64,000 nucleotides of DNA from Antedon bifida. Lineage: Eukaryota > Echinodermata > Crinoidea > Comatulida > Antedonidae. A program made the translations under genes and the position numbers. The DNA is taken from positions 24,182,501 to 24,246,500 of the forward strand of contig OY727094.1 in NCBI GenBank assembly GCA_963402885.1, in the 5' to 3' direction. The notes below the pieces were generated by a model that saw only the letters and a list, made by a program, of their open reading frames with translations, was not told the origin of the DNA and made no database searches. Position 1 is the first letter of the stretch. Each line of letters opens with the position of its first letter. Positions 45,596 through 56,679 of the stretch are shown here, piece by piece.

Positions 45596-46627
45596 GAATT
45601 ATAGTCTGTTATTAGTGGAAAATTGTCAACTACAAATATCCTCTATTTCAATCTTTATCAAAAGGTTTCAAAGTTTCGAGTTGCAAAGTATAAACACAAG
45701 GTTTATTGCAGTGGGCATACTGTGCCATGCAGAATGTCTCATTACAGACACCACTTCTGTTGATAACATTATCATAATATAAGATAAACATGGTAGGCTA
45801 GTTAGAGGATAGATATAATTGTTGTTATTTTATTAGAAAGCTGTTACTACATAAATAATTGTTTCAGAAATAGCCCAGAAACATGGTTGACAAATACGCA
45901 TTTTGCCAAGTAGTCATTATATTTACGAGTCATGATAAAGAATTATAGTCTGTTATTAGTGGAAAATTGTCAACTACAAATATCCTCTATTTCAATCTTT
46001 ATCAAAAGGTTTCAAAGTTTCGAGTTGCAAAGTATAAACACAAGGTTTATTGCGGTGGGCATACTGTGCCATGCAGAATGTCTCATTACAGACACCACTT
46101 CTGTTGATAACATTATCATAATATAAGATAAACATGGTAGGCTAGTTAGAGGATAGGTATAATTGTTGTTATTTTATTAGAAAGCTGTTACTACATAAAT
46201 AATTGTTTCAGAAATAGCCCAGAAACATGGTTGACAAATACGCATTTTGCCAAGTAGTCATTATATTTACGAGTCATGATAAAGAATTATAGTCTGTTAT
46301 TAGTGGAAAATTGCCAACTACAAATATCCTCTATTTCAATCTTTATCAAAAGGTTTCAAAGTTTCGAGTTGCAAAGTATAAACACAAGGTTTATTGCGGT
46401 GGGCATACTGTGCCATGCAGAATGTCTCATTACAGACACCACTTCTGTTGATAACATTATCATAATATAAGATAAACATGGTAGGCTAGTTAGAGGATAG
46501 GTATAATTGTTGTTATTTTATTAGAAAGCTGTTACTACATAAATAATTGTTTCAGAAATAGCCCAGAAACATGGTTGACAAATACGCATTTTGCCAAGTA
46601 GTCATTATATTTACGAGTCATGATAAA
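45596..46627. repeat. Triple tandem duplication of a 344 bp unit
   Basis: Units start at 45596, 45940 and 46284, each with GAATTATAGTCTGTTATTAG. Only a few substitutions separate them (for example GCAGTGGG against GCGGTGGG, and GTCAAC against GCCAAC in unit 3), so the event is recent. Two identical 64-codon frames (45932 and 46276) are a consequence of the repeat. The unit carries no recognised element. Confidence 0.95.
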
Positions 46628-47089
46628 GTCATTAAATAATATAATAATATAAACAAACACATTACATTATTTTATCAGCGATGTAAATCGTAAGTATTTG
46701 CGTTTTTTGCACCCGAAAAATGATTATATTACTGTATATCTAATTAATTTCATATTGCTAGCTTGCAGGTAATCCAATATAATAACGGACAGAATAGGAA
46801 TGCTATACATCAATGCTCCGGGGTTCTTAACTGGGAAAGTAAAACACTGAATAATGAATATTTGCAATCTGTCGACACCATATTACAATTCGGTAATTTT
46901 GGCATTATTTCAATTCAAAGCAAAATAAGCTCACATTTTATTTTAATGTTCAAAACATTTTGGCATTATGCCATTTTTTTTTAAAATTACAAGAATGGTG
47001 ATTACTATGGGTAGCATTTTGAATGGGTAGCATATTATTTCACATTGATAGAATGCTATTCGTTAAGAAACGTTATTTCAAATTCATAA
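46628..47089. other. AT-rich stretch leading into a degenerate array
   Basis: No gene is seen. Motifs such as GGTAGCATTTTGAATGG and GGTAGCATATTATTTCA near 47010-47040 look like the first worn units of the array that follows. Confidence 0.4.
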
Positions 47090-47530
47090 CTTAGCATAGC
47101 TATTCAAATAAAATGCAGAATGTTATCTTAAATGTGTAGCACGTAATATCAAATGTGCAGCACGTTATTTAAATGTGTAGCACGTAATATCAAATGAGCA
47201 GAACGTTATTTAAATGTGTAGAACGTTATTTCAAACTAATAGCACGTTGTTTTAAATGTTCAGAACGTTATTTCAAATTGGAAGCACGTTAATTCCAATT
47301 GATAGCACGTTATTTGAAATGGATAGCAATTATTCAAATATATGCAGAACGTTATTTAAAATATGTACCACGTACATTCAAATTGATAGCACGTTATTTA
47401 AAACGAATAGTACGTTACTCAGATATATGCATAACGTTATTTAATAATGGATAGCCTGTTTTTTCAAATATATGTAGAACGTTATTTAAATTATATAGAA
47501 AGTCATTTCAAATGTGTAGCACGTTATTTA
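47090..47530. repeat. Degenerate ~21 bp tandem array, left part
   Basis: The unit resembles GTAGCACGTTATTTCAAAT and repeats about 20 times with many substitutions (AACGTT and CACGTT cores recur). Worn units continue at 47650-47780 after a short insertion. The frame at 47256-47444 reads the array with a seven-residue period and is not a gene. Confidence 0.8.
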
Positions 47531-47959
47531 CTTACATTTATTCTAGTTTATTAAAAAAAAGACATTGCAGTACAAAATTGAATTGCGTCCAATAACACCA
47601 ATAGAAAAATCATAAACATTAAAAAAAACGTATACATGCAATAGAATCAAATGTAGCACATTATTTCAAATGTGTAAGAGTATTATTTTAAATGGACAGT
47701 ATGCTATTCAAATGAGTAAAACGTTATATAAAATGGCCAACAGATTCTTTAAAATGTGTAGAATTTCAGTACGGTAAATGTTACGATGAATAGAATGTCG
47801 ACAACAAGGAGTGATCAGCTAAAAATACAGAAACATCAAGTAAAATAAAAAACCAAGATTAGAACTATCAATTTTCTGAACCAAAACATGTAATTGACTC
47901 TCAAAATATGAACACAAATTTAAAACCTTATTTTAAAACTACTGGTCTGACCACACGTT

Positions 47960-48739
47960 AAAATACCCATAAGCCCAAGACATAAGTTTGACATATCATC
48001 TCTCCCATTCGACCATATTAATGTTGGCAGCTCTACTGTTCAACTGGTGAAACCAGCAAAGAATATTGGCGTCACTTTTGATGAAAGACATACCTTTAAA
48101 CAACATATCTCTAATACTTGTCGAGCGATTTACTTTTATCTTAGAAAAATTAACCACATCAGGAAATATTTATCTCCGGAATCATGTAAAACCATAATCT
48201 ACGCTGTACTCTCTGCTAAACTCTACTATGGAAACGCACTCTTGTTTGGACTACCGGATTCACAACTATCTCTTCTTCAGCGTGCTCAGAACACTGCTGC
48301 CAGAATCATCACTGGTACTAGAAAACATGAACACATCACACCAGTACTTCGGAACTTGCATTGGCTGCCCGTTCAATTCCGTATTAAATTCAAACTGCTT
48401 CTCATCACATACAAAGCTCTAAATGGACTTGCACCTTAGTATGTTGCTGATCTTCTTGTTCTTTACACTTCGTCTCGTTCACTGCGTTCATCTAATAAAC
48501 TTCTCCTTCATGTTCCTAAATGGAAACTTCAGACATATGGTCATCGTGCATTTTCCTGTGCAGCACCCATTTTGTGGAATAAACTGCCAATCGACATAAA
48601 GACATCTGAAAACATCAACACTTTTAAAACACGACTAAAACCCCATTTTTACACAGAGGCATTTCCTGCTTAACTTTGTCAAGCGCCTTTGAACATTATT
48701 ATGGATACTGGCGCTATATAAATCTGATTGATTGATAAA
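47960..48739 (+). pseudogene. CR1/L2-type LINE, 5'-truncated, reverse transcriptase C-terminus
   Basis: This encodes the end of a non-LTR reverse transcriptase ORF. Motifs in order are N-I-G-V-T-F-D, I-R-K-Y-L, the thumb-region YGNALLFGLPD, LQRAQNTAARIITGTRK, HITPVLRNLHWLP and YKALNGLAP. A TAG at 48437-48439 replaces a sense codon. Beyond it the same frame continues through F-S-C-A-A-P-I-L-W-N-K-L-P to a final TAA at about 48670. The 3' UTR ends GGCGCTATATAAATCTGATT plus GATT repeats, the usual L2-type terminus. The palm domain and endonuclease are absent. It sits inside a ~21 bp array, so it inserted there. Confidence 0.9.
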
Positions 48740-48804
48740 CTGATAAGACGTCCAAGTTCTGTCCAAGAGAGGAACACAAACATTAAAGCTAAGTATCGAG
48801 GTAG

Positions 48805-49110
48805 AAAATGTGAAGTTATTTAAAATTGATAGCATGCTTATTTCAAATGAGTAAGCAGGTTGTCTCAAATATAATGTCGAACGTTATTTTTGATTATTTA
48901 AAATAATATACAGTACGTTATTTCATTAGGCAGCTCTTAAAATTAGCACATTTCAAATAATAATACTTTACATTATTTCAAATTTGGAGCAAAGAGTGTT
49001 ACTTAAACTTAATGGTAAGTTACTTCTATATTTAGTAGTTTAAGTTGGTAGTACATTTATTTCTTAATGTGAAATGTGAATGTTTGAAATGGATAGCACA
49101 GTTGTGTACC
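48805..49110. repeat. Degenerate ~21 bp tandem array, right part
   Basis: TTGATAGCATGCTTATTTCA, CGAACGTTATTT, CAGTACGTTATTTCA and TTGAAATGGATAGCAC continue the array of 47090-47530 on the far side of the LINE. The units are more decayed here. Confidence 0.6.
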
Positions 49111-49387
49111 ACTGTACATACTGTAAATACAAGTAAGTTATTGCTAAGGGTAGTTATTATGTACTCTACTCTAGTAGTATTCAATTTTAATGTAGGCCAC
49201 CGCACATTTAATTTATACCAATACCATATCCTATTCAACGAAAGTTACCTCGTAGGGCTAATTGTATTTTCGCGCCGCGGCTTTAGCCAGTTATATCCCC
49301 AGAGGACTACTCATCCAGAAGCTATATCAAGCGGAAAGCTTATTATTGACGACTGACATTTTTGGTATTTTGTAAACTAGATTAATT
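49111..49387. other. Short gene-free stretch
   Basis: No gene or repeat is recognised. Confidence 0.35.
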
Positions 49388-50585
49388 GATAGGTCCAAGC
49401 TGCTGGACCCATAAAACGTCTGGGAAAAGAGAGTCTATTAGGGCTCACAGTTTTTTATTTAATAAACATGTAATATAATATTTGATTGAATTTTACAATG
49501 TTGATATACAAAATATATTACTAAAAACGGTAATTTTGAAAGTTCATACAATTGCCTACTGAGGGCGCAATTTAGTTACTTCGTTCGTGGCTAAAAAACG
49601 ATTTTTTTCGGCGATGTTTTGAACCCTATATTTTGAAAACTACAAGTCAGATTTTCATAATTCTTTCTTTATTTTAATATCGATACAAAATATCAACAGG
49701 CAATATATGCTATTAACTTTTAATGTTGCATCGTTATCCCTAGCTAGTAGTAGGCCTATATACATGTGGGCTGGATTAAATTAGGGAGTAATATTAATAC
49801 TCCTGTCACGACAAATATGGTTTTGGCTCTAAATTTGTGACCAAATGCAGTCCGCCACTGCCAAAATCTGTCGATTTTAATTAAAATACTAGGCCTTCGA
49901 TATATTTTGTGTTGTTTATGGCTAGAAAAATATCCCATAATGTAAGTTATCTCGTCGGATAAATACTATAAAGAAATGTATTTTATCTAAAAATATGACT
50001 TAGGTGTTCAGTCAGATTTCAGCCTGTATGAGACGCTGAAATTGCCAACTAGATTTTATTTTATAATTGAGTCCTTTTTTCCTTCTAGGCCTAAGCAATA
50101 TTGGTATAATTGTTTTATAATTATAGTATTGAATTGATTTATTGATTGATTAACCATAAATCAGTAATTATTGTTTTTAAAATCATGGGGAAATGAAGAT
50201 GTTAAAACAAAAGAACAAAGTGGATTAAACACAGATATATTGTACACAAGAAGCCTAAAAAATAGTACTAATTATTTATGAGCTACTAATAATAATAATT
50301 AAAAAACAGAATTAATTTATAATATTAAAAGAACAAATGAAACCTCGTAGTTTTCAATATAATGGCTAATCATGGCCTTTTTTTGCGCACCATATATTTG
50401 TAATACCGGACCATATTTGGCAGCCAAAACAGTCCTAATGCCCGGACCGATTTTATCCAGGCCGGACCAGTTTTGGCGGCTAAAAAAGGTCCGACCAGAC
50501 TGGTTTTGGCAGCCATAAATGATCCCTCGGACCGATTTTGGCGGCCAAAACTCCTACTATGGACCTATAAATTAGATAGGTCCAT
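49388..50585. mobile_element. Possible DNA element bounded by AGGTCCA hairpins
   Basis: The left boundary has GATAGGTCCA-AGCTGC-TGGACCCAT (49388-49412). The right boundary has a perfect 10 bp stem with seven-base loop (ATGGACCTAT arms, 50559-50585), also seen at 8527-8569. Between them the only structure is a palindrome-rich array at 50405-50550. Hairpin-bounded ends suggest a non-autonomous element, but no target duplication is clear and the pairing of the two ends is inferred. Confidence 0.35.
50405..50550. repeat. GC-rich array of TTTTGGCGGCCAAAA palindromes
   Basis: Four to five units of roughly 30 bp each combine a CGGACC motif with a (T)TTTGGC(A/G)GCC(A)AAA palindrome. The array stands out sharply from the AT-rich surroundings and ends at the hairpin at 50559. 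Confidence 0.7.
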
Positions 50586-51523
50586 GCTCCTGTAGGCCTA
50601 CATATACTGTAGTTTAGTTTATGATTATATTTTTACAAATACTATATTTACAAAAAATGTTTACTACTGATTGTTAAACAAAAATAATTGATATAATAAA
50701 CCATTAAATCGGAAGAAAGAACAGGCGTTTTTTGTAAGAAATATTTCTTGTTTAAATATATTATCGTTGTCAATAAGTTTCTGCTACTGTATTTAGATCA
50801 ATCAGAACAATGGCACTTTTGAATTATATTATAACTTATGATTTAAGAACCTACTTCAAATTATGAAGTCATTTTTCATTACAATATACCATAACGAAAT
50901 GATACGCTAATTGAAGCATACGTCAATCCTGTAATTGTATTCATGACACTTTACATTTCTATGGGGTGCTTCAACAACGTGCACAGCTGAATCTAAGTCG
51001 AGCGGAAGCATCACTGATCGATATTGGTCTTATTGCAGCTGGTCTTCTTGTGCCAGCTCTGAAATAAGATTAAACTCAGACAACGACGATCAATCACTGA
51101 GATTATCAACACGACAGGCGACTCTGGCTAACACAGTATGACACTCTTAAGTACATCAGTGAATAGCTCACATTTACTCATTAGCGCCTGTTTTGTTCTA
51201 AAGTATCAAACCCGAGGCTTATTATAACTACGCGGAGCAAACATTGTATATTCGTCTGCATTCTGGTAATGAACTATATCAAACTCAATATTGAATGAAA
51301 ACTTAGTTATTCATTGTATACTGCGGTATTATTTACACCCTTTAAGGCAGAAGGATGGACGAAGTGATACAATCTTCCTAACGGCAGTCAAATCATTCAT
51401 TAACAAAGTTTATTATTCGAACGTTAATGGTATCTCCTAAATTAGAATGCATTGCATAGTAGGTGAACAATAATTATACATTTAAAAAATGACTGAAACA
51501 TTTAAACCGCCGAGTATCCTATT
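50586..51523. other. Gene-free AT-rich stretch
   Basis: No gene is supported. The segment at 50985-51090 is somewhat GC-richer (TCGAGCGGAAGCATCACTG) but unclassified. Confidence 0.4.
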
Positions 51524-51692
51524 AAAAAACAAGGCCATACATGGCTGCAGTCGCGTGCTCAAGTTAGTGTTTACACCGACCAACCGACCGACCGACCGAC
51601 CGACCAACCGACTGACCGACCGACCGACCAATCGACCGACCGACATAGTGAGCTGTAGAGTTGCACGCGACACTACACGCGACTAAAAATAC
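51524..51692 (+). mobile_element. Short hairpin element, copy 3, with expanded (CGAC)n
   Basis: AAAAACAAGGCCATACATGG, CTGCAGTCGCGTGC, then about 80 bp of CCGA/CCAACCGA repeats, ATAGTGAGCTGTAGAG, GCACGCGAC and a final CTAAAAATAC. It is the longest of the four copies because the internal microsatellite has expanded. The frames on both strands here are repeat artefacts. Confidence 0.7.
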
Positions 51693-51714
51693 CAACCTAT
51701 AGAGGTTAGGGATA

Positions 51715-52063
51715 TTTAAATTTACCTTCTATGGACCAGAGAGTGTGTTTTCTCACTATTCTTTTTATTATGAAATGGTTGTATGGTCGAATTGATCCTA
51801 ATATTCATGTTTTTGTTGATTTTAATCCAAAATATTCTGAATCAGTTATTTTTAAACACAAATATGCCAGAACCAATTCTTTTAAATATTCATTGTACAC
51901 TAATTTTTTCCGTGTATGGCAAAAGATTCCTAATTATATTAGAGAACATTCCTTATTTAGTTTTAACACATTTTTGACAGCTATGCTATGCTATGCTTAT
52001 GTCAGGCAACTTTACATTTTTTATTATTTTTTTTTCTCTTTAAACAATCATTTTTATCTGTAA
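51715..52063 (+). pseudogene. Non-LTR retrotransposon ORF end, fragment
   Basis: A 110-codon frame ending at 52063 contains YARTNSFKYSLYTNFFRVWQ, then K-I-P-N-Y-I-R and S-F-N-T-F-L. This follows the end of many LINE ORFs (R-T-N-x-F-K-x-S, then x-x-W-N-x-L-P, then S-x-x-x-F-K). The upstream region (L-F-I-M-K-W-L-Y-G-R-I-D-P) also fits. It is short, begins next to a hairpin element and is followed by a Penelope-like terminal repeat, so it is a relic. The clade is not clear. Confidence 0.45.
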
Positions 52064-52084
52064 ATAATATTTATATATATATAT

Positions 52085-52370
52085 ATATCACTTGCACTGA
52101 TGAAGGGCTAGTGTTGCCCGAAAGCTCTGCTAACTTTTCTGGCTGTTTTACCTGATCGTTTTTGATTTAGCTTTCACTTTTTGTTGTATCTCCATTGAGA
52201 TCCAGCCACTGATACCCACAGCATTGTTATTTTTTTCAGTAATTTGCCTTTGGATATATATAAAAGCTAAATCAAAACGATAAGTAAAACAGCCAGAAAA
52301 GTTAACAGAGCTTTCGGGCAACACTAGCCCTTCACCAGTCCAAGTGAAGGAATTAGGGTAACGTCAAATT
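52085..52370. mobile_element. Inverted pair of Penelope-like terminal repeats with hammerhead-like core
   Basis: The plus-strand copy (52085 to about 52258) has CTGATGA at 52097-52103, an extra A, GGGC-TAGTGTT-GCCC, and GAAA at 52120-52123. It then has AGC-TCT-GCT, which could form a three-base-pair stem III, and continues to GAGATCCAGCCACTGATACC. From about 52262 to 52370 the same sequence returns on the minus strand; there the core reads CTGGTGA, which would break catalysis. Copies elsewhere in the window (4706-4920 next to a Penelope-type endonuclease) assign the repeat. Confidence 0.7.
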
Positions 52371-54556
52371 TATATTTATGGATTTATATATATATATATA
52401 TTCAATTTTAATGATTGTTCAATTTGATGCTACGCAATTTTTCAATGTTTATATCTTTGTATTTTTATTGTTTACTTCTATGTGTTCAAGTGCAGTATAT
52501 GGAGAGCCATCGCGATAATGCTTTGCACTCATGGCAATCCTCAGGGTGCTGCACCGCTGTCTTGTTGCATGTATTTTTGTGCCTGAAAATTGAATTACAA
52601 AAAAAAAGAAGATATCTTCTAGCGAGAGTGCAGGCCAAATCTGAGCTGCTTGATATGCGGACATCTTGTAAATAATACTTATTGATAATAGCATGGTAGA
52701 TTACAATTATACAGGTCCACTTATAATTTGTTTTATGCGAGGGTTGTAAGCCACGCGTGAGCCATACGTATTCTATATGCTAGCTGTAGGCCTACTGTAT
52801 TCCAGGTGATTCAATATTGTAATAAACTAAATTAAAAAAAAACAAGCAAGCAAACGAAAACAATAGGTTCAATTAATTGAGAAATTATTGTGTATACAAC
52901 AGTCATGCAATCTAAACAATTACGTTATCGAAAAAAGAATACATTTTAAACATTTTATTTCTCTTGTTTTCTTGAATTGTAAGAAATTTGGGAATATTGC
53001 GCCCTCTATGATTGTATGACGGTTCGGATAAAATTGTACCATTGAAAATATTTGCTGTACTATCTGAATTGAAGTATTACAGCCAATATGGTCTATAGAT
53101 GTCTGCATAATTATAATTCCAAAGATTCCGAAATTGAATCTCAGTTAGAGTGATATTTTTTCAATATGAAATGTTACAACCACAAAATATCACTTGACTT
53201 TTCATCACTACTGTTTGTTTACCTATAAAATAGTACATAACAAAAAGCGGTGATCACAAACATCACAGTCGTTGACCTATTCTTTAAAACAAGCGAATAA
53301 ACCACAGCATCGAACAATATATTAATTATTCAGAATCAATTGCAATTTTAATAACAATCATAATTAATGCACAACTTACTGAATCACAATTCATCAAAAT
53401 GTCTGTTTTGAAAATTTATTGTTTTTTTCTGTACACATTTGCATATAACACACCATTATTTAGGCATACGTTTATAAAAAAACAATACAATACAAGTATA
53501 TCATTATTGTTTATTCATCCAAAACAAAAATTAAATAGGGTAACATTTTATTTCAAAATACATTGTATTGTAAATACAATTTCAAGGTTTACAGTTGATA
53601 GGCATATAAAAGATATTCTATTTGCGTAAAAGGATTTCACAGCATTGTTAGATATAAATCGGAATAATATTAATGATATACTTATACGGGTTAAACCATC
53701 AAATTGTACAGCTTTCTCGATCACACATACTAACTCAAATTAATCAGTATTGTTACACCCTACGGTGTAATGCAGCAGAATAGACAAATGGCAAATCAGA
53801 ATGAAACAAAACAAACGAGAATGCAATCACAAATATTATATACGATTTATTAACAGAAATTGTTTCTGATCTAGCTGTGAATGAATCACACGTGTAATGG
53901 TTTTACCATTGTTAACCTGTTTTCATCAAAGAGATTCAGTAATAAAATTAAATTATATCTTCGTGGCTATTTGTGCGATAATCTAGATACTTGTCCCACT
54001 TAATTCAGATTACTATCACGGCCACCAAGCATGCATCCTGCTCGAGCTAAGCCGCAAACGAAATTTAGCACCGATTAAAACACATTTTCGAAAGTTAATT
54101 TCCTGATAGCTGGACCAAATACTTCTCGTTTAATATAATTACCTAACAAACCGTAGAGATCGAAAATTCAGGTAAAACACGACATGATAGGTTAAATTTA
54201 ATTACATGATACATCTTTATCTTGTATTTCGAATTCATACGCCTACGGGAGGGAAACGTACGATTTAGTGAGGAATAACAATCTGGCAAATTGTTGGCTT
54301 TGATTGAAATATTTGATTCATCGATAAACGAACGTCAGCGAATGCTATTTATTTCGATTATTATCATTATAATCTACTACATAAGTCTATATATAAGAAT
54401 TAATCTACATCTTCTGGAATTCCAATATCATCGTTCTAAGAATCTTTCTTTTACTTTTAATTTCTTTTATTTAATAAAGTTGCTATTCTTAAACAAACAA
54501 ACTTAAACAAATTGTGTAATAAAAATCAATACTGTAGGCCTATGTACACAGTGTAC
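52371..54556. other. Gene-free AT-rich stretch
   Basis: No gene is supported. A slightly GC-richer block at 52490-52670 with overlapping frames on both strands resembles a coding relic but has no motif I can name. A CTCF-core-like site lies at 53000-53007 and TAGGCCTA at 52787 and 54535. Confidence 0.4.
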
Positions 54557-54663
54557 TTTTTGTCGCGTGCAACGCGACTGTAATAGCTTACTATGTCGGT
54601 CGGTCGGTGAACACTAACTAACATTTGCGCACGCGACTGCAGCCATGTATTTGGCCTTGTTTA
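54557..54663 (-). mobile_element. Short hairpin element, inverted copy 4
   Basis: On the plus strand it reads TTTTTGTCGCGTGCAACGCG, ACTGTAATAGCTTACTATGT, CGGTCGGTCGGTG, GCGCACGCGACTGCAGCCAT, GTATTTGGCCTTGTTT. This is the reverse complement of the 51524-51692 element with a short CGGT repeat. Confidence 0.7.
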
Positions 54664-56640
54664 AGTACAAACACATCTTCAGTGAGAGAGTTTACTGTAA
54701 TTTTTATTAATATTATTATTAATATATATATAATTATATATATATATATTATATTTACTATTACAATAATAACTGAGATGGTTCGAGTTATAACTTAACA
54801 GCCGATACTTAAATATAGGCTAAGACGTTATTGTTACATTTTATAATATTAATATATTCCTAATTTAGTACGACAATACAAACAATTACATGTAAATAAA
54901 CTTGATCATTTTGTGTTTAGAAGTAGAGAGTTGTTATTACAATACAATAGTAGGTAGCTATTTTAATATAAAATACATTACAGTATTTCGAATGACAAAG
55001 CGACTTCAATACAATTCATGCTAGAATGAAAAGTCTTTGATCGTTACTGTAAGCACTTTGTTAAAAGAGCATGGGCACACAGATGTGTTGTTCTAGGCGA
55101 GTAATGTTCATGAGTCAATTAAACCAAATGATTGATATCTTTCTCATTATAGGGTTAGGTCTACATTGTTGTTGCCCAATTCATTTTATATTGTACTGTT
55201 ACTAACTTATTCTATATGTTTATTTCTTGTAGTTTTGTATTTTAGGTGTCAGTGGGTTTGCTGCTCCTGTAGTGATAATTATCAATGGTATTGTAGAACT
55301 GTTATCGAATTGTTTTGACATGTTGACCGACTTTGTATTGTAATTGTTGTTTACTATATCATGTTTTTTTTTGTATATTTCTTATGGATGCACCTTCCAT
55401 TTGGTCGAGTGCCACTGTTGTAAATGTGTAAACTCCAAATAAATTATTATTATTATTTATAATATGGTAGCTTTGTATCTTGTATAAAGCATGGTGATGA
55501 CGAATGTTGGTTACAAAACCCTTGTTTTAAAACCATCACCCTCGTCTCTTAGGTTACTGGGTTTCTTTTTTTTTTATTAATCGATGATATATTCAATAGG
55601 TTAACCCAGCGGTCACCTAGAAAGTAGCATAATAAGAAAAACAACATGTGAGGATTAAATATCCTCTAGCTTGGCAACATTCCGTTCAGTATCATGTCCA
55701 AATAAATGCCTTTCTTCGAGAGCCGGACAATCTATGAAGGTAGACTGGGGTTCATTGATTGATTTTGTATTTATTTCATTTGCACTATTTGTCTTAGTCT
55801 GCTTCCTTTTTCGAATATTTTTCAGCATAGACTAAATATTACATTTACTTTAAATCTGCTCATAAAACAATTATTATTACCCAACAAATGAAACACTGTA
55901 AACCAATTTTAAGTTAATGACAATAATAATGATTATGGTTACATTGTTTTCACCTCAATTGTGTTTTTCAAAAAGGCCGTGAAGAATTTTAGATTAGAAA
56001 TATAAGCTTAAAGTAACAAAAGAAAGCAATACATGTATTATTAATTTCTAATTTTTTTTATTTTAGTATTATTTGTCACCACCATGAAAGCCAAACTTAC
56101 AAAAACTGTACAGTATCTTTTTATTATATTATATTTAAGCTATGGGTAGAAGTTTTTGCTCTCTTGTGTGACTTGAACCACCATTTTTATTTATCAATTT
56201 ATTCATTCAACAATATGACATGATTAATATAAGTTAATCAGTATTAGGTCTATGTTAAATTTGTTGTAAACCTAACAATCTTCCCATATATATTTAATAA
56301 TTGTTACCCTCCTTTTTCGTAATTTTCGTATGTTTTAAAACTTTTTATCCATAAATAATAGTTTGTATATATGATATTAAAAAAAATAAGCATGTATATA
56401 GAAAAAAAAGAACTATCCATTTTCGACATTATTAGACACAACTCGCAATATTTGTTGTTTTAAATATTCCATCTTTATAGCAATAAATATGTTTCATTTG
56501 TTTTTAACCAATATAATGCTCCTCTCTTTTCATACTTTTCGTGTATTTTCTAACCTTTTTAACCATGTGTAATAATTCGTATCTAAAACATTAAAAACAG
56601 CAATAAATATATATATAACAAAACACATGATATAGTATAC
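54664..56640. other. Gene-free AT-rich stretch
   Basis: There are (AT)n runs at about 54720-54750. AACTCCAAATAAATTATTATTATTATT at about 55431-55457 looks like a retroposon tail (poly(A) signal plus ATT repeat). Two related blocks around 56290-56370 and 56505-56600 may be an old duplication. No gene is seen. Confidence 0.4.
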
Positions 56641-56679
56641 AAGGGGTGCTAAATTTATAATCGACTTAAATAGTATCAA

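Noticed and set aside
45932..46470. Two identical 64-codon frames 344 bases apart, suggesting duplicated genes
   Set aside because: They are a by-product of the 344 bp tandem duplication; unit 1 does not preserve the same start, and no motif is present.
47256..47444. Frame with a seven-residue repeat (S-T-L-F-like), suggesting a repeat protein
   Set aside because: It is the translation of the degenerate ~21 bp array, whose units continue without keeping frame.
51482..51686. Overlapping frames on both strands with repeated R-L-V-G or T-D-R-P
   Set aside because: They translate the (CGAC)n repeat inside the short hairpin element.
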